Assembly (NCBI GenBank): GCA_013399305.1
Contig: VXAI01000087.1
Location: 3,421,926 to 3,485,925 of the forward strand
Origin: Rostratula benghalensis
Taxonomy: Eukaryota > Chordata > Aves > Charadriiformes > Rostratulidae
Direction: 5' to 3'
Length of the DNA: 64,000 nt
The stretch's first letter is position 1. Every line of letters starts with the position of its first letter. The notes under the pieces were generated by a model. That model was not told the DNA's origin. It made no database searches and worked only from the letters and a program-made list of their open reading frames with translations. Positions 59,401-64,000 of the stretch are shown here, one piece after another. A program made the translations under genes and the position numbers.

Positions 59401-60980
59401 AAGTGGAATTAAGGTTTGATTATTATTAAAATAGATTAATTAAAAATGTTTGCTCTGTAAAGAACTATATTTAATGTGACTGGTACTTGCTTTGTATTAC
59501 ATGTGGTCCCCATGTATTCAGGAGGAATTTACGCTTGGATTGCTCTTTCTACGTTTTCATCTTTTAGGTCACTTTTCATATTGAACCTTACAAAGATAGA
59601 GATGATCGCAGTATGTACCACAATGTCAAATACATCATCGACAAGTGAGTGCTTTCAGAAAGATTTCCTTTGGGGCTTGTTAAATGCTGGTTTAGGGGAC
59701 TTCTGTGTATTGTCTAAAGCTTGGAAGAAGATATAAAAATGCGTTCTAAGACTGAAGGAAGCTATAAGAAACTGTCTTTCAGTGGGGCAAAAACTCAAAG
59801 TCTGGTTACTAAATGCTGAAGTGTGAATTTTACATAGATAGCCAAATGTAAATTGCTTTCAACATTCTGTGCTGTCACAAGTCATGATACTTCAGATTTG
59901 AAGCAGCTAAAGTATTAGCCACATGGTATATAAATTAAGCATACATTTTTATAGTAACGAGCCAGCAGCTAGAGCTTTAATGTGTTGACCTCTAACGATT
60001 TTAATTCAGCTTGAATGTACAGCTACTGCTCGTTTTCTTTATCAAGGGTACATAGACTGCCTTATTTCATATTGAGTTGGAGGATTGCACCTCAGAGAAA
60101 ACTAATACCTGTAGTGCAGTTTGACCCTAAGTTAGTACTGTGTAGTACTCTAAAGGTTCTTTGCAGATTCATTATTTAATACTTCAGCAGACACTGGGTT
60201 GAAAATGGATATGAATTGCCATGTTTTGAAGTGCATGCGTTGTCTTTCAAAATGAGCTTTTAGGAAAAGTCTTCAGCTCAGATTGTGAAACAGTATTTTC
60301 CAAATGGTAAATTTTGTGTTAACTATACTTGTTTGCTTTATAGATATGGAGGCCATCCAGCCTTTTACAGGCATAAGACCAGCACGGGCAGATTTCTTCC
60401 CATGTTTTATGTTTATGATTCTTACGTAACGATTCCTGAAATATGGGCAAATCTGTTAACTGTTTCTGGATCCCAGACTATTCGAAATACTCCGTACGAT
60501 GCGTTATTCATTGCACTTCTGGTAGAAGAAAGACATAAGCATGACATTCACAGAAGTGGCTTTGATGGAATGTACACGTACTTCGCCACCAATGGCTTCT
60601 CCTATGGCTCATCTCATCATAACTGGGCAAGTTTAAAAGCCTTTTGTGATAGTAACAACTTAATGTTTATTCCAAGTGTGGGGCCAGGGTATATTGATAC
60701 CAGTATCCGACCATGGAACAACCACAACACCCGGAATCGTGTCAATGGGAAGTACTATGAGACTGCCTTCAGCGCTGCCCTTTTGGTGCGACCAGAAATT
60801 ATTTCTATCACATCTTTTAATGAATGGCATGAGGGAACTCAGATTGAAAAAGCTGTCCCCAAACGCACTGGACAGGTGGTTTACCTTGATTATAAGCCCC
60901 ATAAACCAAATGTTTACCTAGAGCTTACTCAGAAGTGGTCTGAGAAGTACAGAAAAGAACAAGAACAGTGGCTTATGTGA
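52892..60980 (+). CDS. MANEA: Glycoprotein endo-alpha-1,2-mannosidase (GH99), spliced CDS, 457 aa
   Basis: MANEA is a Golgi type II membrane enzyme. It cleaves within glucosylated high-mannose N-glycans, releasing a glucosyl-mannose oligosaccharide, and so gives glycoproteins a route around ER glucosidase trimming. Exons 52892-53441, 56696-56805, 59568-59644 and 60344-60980 join to 1374 bases with no internal stop. The protein opens with a basic patch (MARFRRR), then one hydrophobic anchor at about residues 9-27, a variable stem to about residue 100, then the GH99 domain to the C-terminus. Conserved stretches are [35 protein letters not shown] and [21 protein letters not shown]406 and E409 in the NEWHE motif match the catalytic pair known in the human enzyme (E404/E407, from memory). 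The start was chosen because MA(R/K)FRRRTC is the family N-terminus and the ATG has A at -3 and G at +4. The human protein is 462 aa; this one has about two extra residues before the active site and a shorter C-terminus. Confidence 0.97.
53442..56695 (+). other. MANEA: MANEA intron 2
   Basis: 3254 bases, GT...AG, AT-rich, no repeat family recognised. A long T run lies at about 55549-55565. Open frames of 60-85 codons inside it show no protein resemblance. Confidence 0.85.
56696..56805 (+). CDS. MANEA: MANEA coding exon 3 (110 bp)
   Basis: Encodes residues 184-220, including VLSWYPPG and the ENGEPTD segment typical of MANEA. The acceptor is tattttcag|GT and the donor is AAAG|gtaaat. The exon enters at phase 1 and leaves at phase 0. 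It is too short to appear as a long open frame, but its translation continues the exon 2 protein exactly where the family sequence requires it. Confidence 0.95.
56806..59567 (+). other. MANEA: MANEA intron 3
   Basis: 2762 bases, GT...AG. It contains an antisense CR1 fragment (57678-58423) and is otherwise plain AT-rich sequence. Confidence 0.85.
57678..58423 (-). repeat. CR1 LINE, antisense in MANEA intron 3
   Basis: A minus-strand CR1 of about 745 bases, the longest copy in the window, from the tip aaatcatagaatgatttggg through ccacctcccaccagaccagg to ggccagcctgtatttgtgct. ORF2-tail residues are spread over three minus-strand frames (58450-57856), showing frameshifts. A small duplication (ggaaggaaggtgcctacc) interrupts it near 57840. 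Antisense placement is the orientation usually tolerated in introns. Confidence 0.9.
59568..59644 (+). CDS. MANEA: MANEA coding exon 4 (77 bp)
   Basis: Encodes residues 221-245 ([13 protein letters not shown]...KYIID) and two bases of Lys246. The acceptor is atcttttag|GTC and the donor is GACAA|gtgagt. It enters at phase 0 and leaves at phase 2. FHIEPY is a conserved strand of the GH99 barrel. Skipping this 77-base exon would shift the frame and remove the active-site motif. Confidence 0.95.
59645..60343 (+). other. MANEA: MANEA intron 4
   Basis: 699 bases beginning gtgagt and ending tatag. No repeat or coding signal is seen. Confidence 0.88.
60344..60980 (+). CDS. MANEA: MANEA coding exon 5: C-terminal GH99 domain and stop
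   Basis: Encodes residues 246-457, the largest part of the catalytic domain, with the stop TGA at 60978. The acceptor is tgctttatag|A. It contains [49 protein letters not shown] and the active-site [13 protein letters not shown] with E406 (codon at 60822) and E409. The C-terminus ends soon after the conserved KWSEKY block, several residues earlier than the human protein. Confidence 0.96.
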
Positions 60981-62700
60981 GCTGTTGCTGCTGCAGTTGT
61001 TTTCTGATGCGTTGAATACAGTGAGAAAGAAATGGAGAGCTGAAAAATCTTTTATTAAATGTCGTTATTGTAGATATGTTCAAAGTATTATATCTCTTGA
61101 ATGTATATGCACTACTACTGAATTTGAATTTTGAAGACTAAAAAGATAAGAATATTGGATTTCTGTATTACTAGATATTGTAGCTCAAGAATATTCAGGG
61201 AAAATGTTGGTTTTCTGGTGGTTTGTTGTTTGGGGGTTTTTTTAATTTTTTTTTGGTTTGGTTTTTGTTTTAAATTTTGTAACTTGCATGCTGAGCTTCC
61301 GGAACATCTGCATGGGACAACTTTACATGACCAAACTAGAACAAAAATTTGGCATAGATATACTTATTCCTTTATTCTTGCAGTTGTGTTTCTAATCAAA
61401 GTGATGCTGTAATCTAAATTTTTATCCGGATAGCTTCTTGCAGGATGCATGTCTGTAGTGCGTGGAATAACCTACATCTACTGTTATTAATGCTTTGCAC
61501 ACAGGGAGTTCTTGATGTATGACTAGCTTGTGGTTAAAACAGTGAACAGGTATGTGTGATACAACACTGGTGGGGTTTGGTTTTTTGGTTTTGTTTAAAA
61601 AAAAAAAAAAAAGTGAAGTAGTTGAATGATTGAGTTCCAAAGGACTTCTGAAAGTTTTCTAGTTTACTTCCATTTGTTCTGTTGGGTACATGGTGCAGAC
61701 TAATGGATACTGACCAGTAACATTATTTTTCCTATGTTACTTTGAAATGAAAAAAAAAAAAAAGATGTTTGAAACCAAGAGCAGAAAAAATTCTTTTTTT
61801 TTGAGGGGGAAAATCTCCTAAAGATGAAAAAAATACACTAAAACTTCCATTGCTATATGTTGTCTGATAATTGCAGACACAATTCTCATGTGCTTTTTGA
61901 AATGTTTAAAGATTCTAAAGCTGATGTTTGACTAGTCCTAACTGCAATTTTAGGAAATGCTTTTTCATTTATGGTTTAGGAGCAGCCTAGTTTGATAGCA
62001 GTGACAGCAACTATCCATTAATTTAATTTGACATCTGATATTTCCACTTTTCATATAGTTTGTGTGGTTGTTCCAGGCTAGTAGATACTAAAAATTTGTT
62101 ATCATTAAGATAAGCTCCCTACCAACACTACCTTTAATACTGTGGTGTGGCTGGAAATTCATATTTTCAGATCTAGGAATCCCAGCTTTTAACTGGTGTA
62201 ATTAATTGTTTTTCTTAACGAAGCTTGAAAGGATCAAGTCACGTGGACATGTCTTCTCAACAATCCTTTTTTGGGCATTTTCATACAATTTCATAGTAAA
62301 GTCCTCAACTGTTATAGTAGAAATCACAGTTTTATTTGCAGCAAGTATCTGTAGCAAAGTGCCTTTTTTTAGCTGTTGTGGTTGTTTGGGTTGGTTTGGT
62401 TTTGGGTTTGGTTTTTTTTTTTTGGGGGGTAGGGAGGAAAGTTAATTATTTATATACCAGGTGCTGATCCTGTGTTTTAATTCATATGCTGAACTGTTGC
62501 GACCACTAGAATTCCATTGATTACAGCAGGACCCATGGAAATTGCACTCTTTACTCAGTTCTCACAGTAATTTGCCCATGAGGCAGTAAAGTGAATGTGA
62601 GGACTTCTGTGTAAGAAAGAAAACAAACCAAAAAAGAAAACAGTATGTTTTTTTCCAGAAACCTTTATCATTCCAAATAAAGATAAACCGGTTACTACTA
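60981..62700 (+). other. MANEA: MANEA 3' UTR
   Basis: This AT-rich region after the stop has no coding potential. A candidate early polyadenylation signal ATTAAA lies at 61054. A better one, AATAAA at 62676-62681, is followed by GT/T-rich sequence (aaggtttgtttatgtgtc), as expected of a cleavage site near 62700. The UTR contains runs of T and GTTT-type simple sequence at about 61222-61280, 61576-61612 and 62380-62427. The end is inferred. Confidence 0.6.
62676..62681 (+). terminator. MANEA: Candidate MANEA polyadenylation signal AATAAA
   Basis: Canonical AATAAA with a GT-rich downstream element within about 60 bases. It gives a 3' UTR of about 1.7 kb. The alternative is ATTAAA at 61054, giving a UTR of about 0.1 kb. 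Confidence 0.5.
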
Positions 62701-64000
62701 ACATTTTCTACAGTCTTTCTGGTATGAAAAAGGTTTGTTTATGTGTCTTTCACTTATTTACAGCTTAATTGTCTTGTCATTCCCCTGCAGTTGTTAAAGA
62801 AATGAGGTGTCACATAATGCCCACAGCTGCTTGAAAAAAATGCAGAAATTGGGTGACATATATAGAACCTGGCATGTTGAAGTGCGCCTCTAGAGTTATT
62901 GGAGTCTCATTAATGTCTCTTCAGAATATTTTGCATTTTTCTGCTGTGCTTCTGTATACTCCAAAGTGCATCTGAAACAAATGTTTACTAATGCTATTTT
63001 TTATTTTTATACTTACGCTCAGGTCGATAAACTGAAGTAGATACATATATATGACCACAGTCACAAAATAGTGTCCAAGACACATGAAGCACTTGCTAGA
63101 CTTCTACCACTTCCAAGTTAACCACTCCTTTTGTACTAGAATCCCTTAAATAGCTGTGCGTGATTTTGTTTTATTATTTGTTATATGTATGTGCTTTTGC
63201 AGCCCAAGGAGCTCATCTGTTTATTGTACATGGGAGGGACTGATTACATTTTTGCGTATCTATATTGCTTATCTTACTAAAAAACTGCTTCTGCAATCAA
63301 ACCTTTTTGAAAGCACAAGTCTCTCTGTTTTCCACTTGCTTAAACTTGTGTCATCCTCCAGTCTTGTCTCACTGTAGTTGTCAGGGCTGTTTACTGGTCT
63401 TGACAACCTTGCCCTCTGCTTTCAGCTCCTTCCTTTCTCCCAGTGGCAGTTCATTTTCTCCCTGACTCTAAAAGTTGCACCATGTGTTCCTGTTCACAGA
63501 AACATTTGAAATTTGCTCTAACGTATTGTACAGCTGAGGTGATCCATCTTTGTTTAAAATATAATTTATGGTAACAGTGTAATGGATCTTCATTACAGGG
63601 AAAGACTTCTGTAATTGCTGTAGGGGGTATCCTTCAGCCCTTGCCATGAAGTGGTAGAGGCCATGACACGGTGGTGTCTAATGGGATCTTGAGATAAGTT
63701 TACAGAATTTTTGTAGAAAAGAATGAAAAATAAGTGCCTAGAATTTCGTGACCCCTCAGCACATACAGTATCTTTAGATGCTTGACGTGTTTTAGAATAT
63801 AAATACACAACCTAGTAAAATATTTCAGAGTTTCTAATTTAATGATCCTAAGGAGAGCTGATGGAATAGCAGCTACTAGCACTACCCCTCCTGCCTGCCC
63901 AGTGCTTGCTCTGTGCTTACAGCATATATTAGTGCTACTTCTTGTTATAGGGGAGGGAGAGTTTTCCTAATGGACTGCTGCTTCAGTCATAATAGGTTTT
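62701..64000. other. Sequence downstream of MANEA, no gene
   Basis: AT-rich unique sequence after the inferred polyadenylation site. It could be an extended 3' UTR if a later signal is used. No exon, repeat or RNA gene is recognised to the window end. Confidence 0.6.

Larger units (their letters stand above)
46250..62700 (+). other. MANEA: MANEA gene, whole transcription unit (approximate ends)
   Basis: This span covers the inferred transcript of the only gene in the window. The 5' end lies inside the CpG island near the paired NRF1 motifs and is not exactly placed. The 3' end is set by an AATAAA at 62676. The structure is a non-coding exon 1, then four coding exons, with introns of about 6.5, 3.3, 2.8 and 0.7 kb. 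All introns begin with GT and end with AG. Intron 1 holds a sense CR1 fragment and intron 3 an antisense CR1 fragment; no coding exon is interrupted. Gene identity is secure from the protein. The transcript ends and exon 1 are inference. Confidence 0.85.

Noticed and set aside
62500..62600. Possible ancient amniote repeat (ccattgattacagcagg)
   Set aside because: Resemblance limited to one short word; not enough to call.
1..64000. CRISPR array, operon, tRNA or rRNA gene, or a novel mobile system
   Set aside because: No regularly spaced repeats, no tRNA-like T-arm/anticodon layout, and no clustered genes; the window is vertebrate desert plus one gene.

Overview
This is a window of vertebrate nuclear DNA, almost certainly from a bird. 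It is AT-rich and CpG-poor, with a low repeat load dominated by 3' fragments of CR1 LINEs, whose 3' tips resemble ATTCTATGATT. There is also one ERV LTR fragment of a kind I associate with bird genomes. I see no Alu-like or mammalian L1 elements and no bacterial-style gene packing. I cannot name the species.

The window holds one supportable protein-coding gene, MANEA, on the plus strand. It encodes Golgi glycoprotein endo-alpha-1,2-mannosidase, glycoside hydrolase family GH99. A CpG island at about 46.05-46.9 kb is the promoter. It contains two perfect GCGCATGCGC (NRF1-type) palindromes and a probable non-coding first exon ending at 46393. Four coding exons follow (52892-53441, 56696-56805, 59568-59644, 60344-60980). 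They splice in frame (junction phases 1, 0 and 2) into a complete 457-residue protein with an N-terminal membrane anchor and the GH99 FNEWHEG active-site motif. The 3' UTR probably runs to an AATAAA at 62676.

Positions 1 to about 45.7 kb look like a gene desert. None of the short open frames there resembles a protein, apart from degraded CR1 ORF2 pieces at 345-662, 4393-4752, 7138-7521, 39557-40051 and 43225-43704. From memory, mammals have a large desert upstream of MANEA, between EPHA7 and MANEA, so this fits conserved synteny, but nothing in the window proves the neighbour. Repeats in the desert are CR1 pieces on both strands, a 5'-truncated ERV LTR at about 31.02-31.45 kb, an old amniote-type repeat with a perfect hairpin at 45.18 kb, short tandem repeats, and two assembly gaps (11030-11224 and 23086-23140).

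No undescribed biological system is evident. The most useful leads are regulatory: a near-perfect CTCF core at 6091 and a weaker one in the opposite orientation at 28634, several CpG-retaining blocks that look like conserved non-coding elements (one with an RFX X-box-like palindrome), the paired NRF1 sites, and an upstream ORF that overlaps the MANEA start codon.
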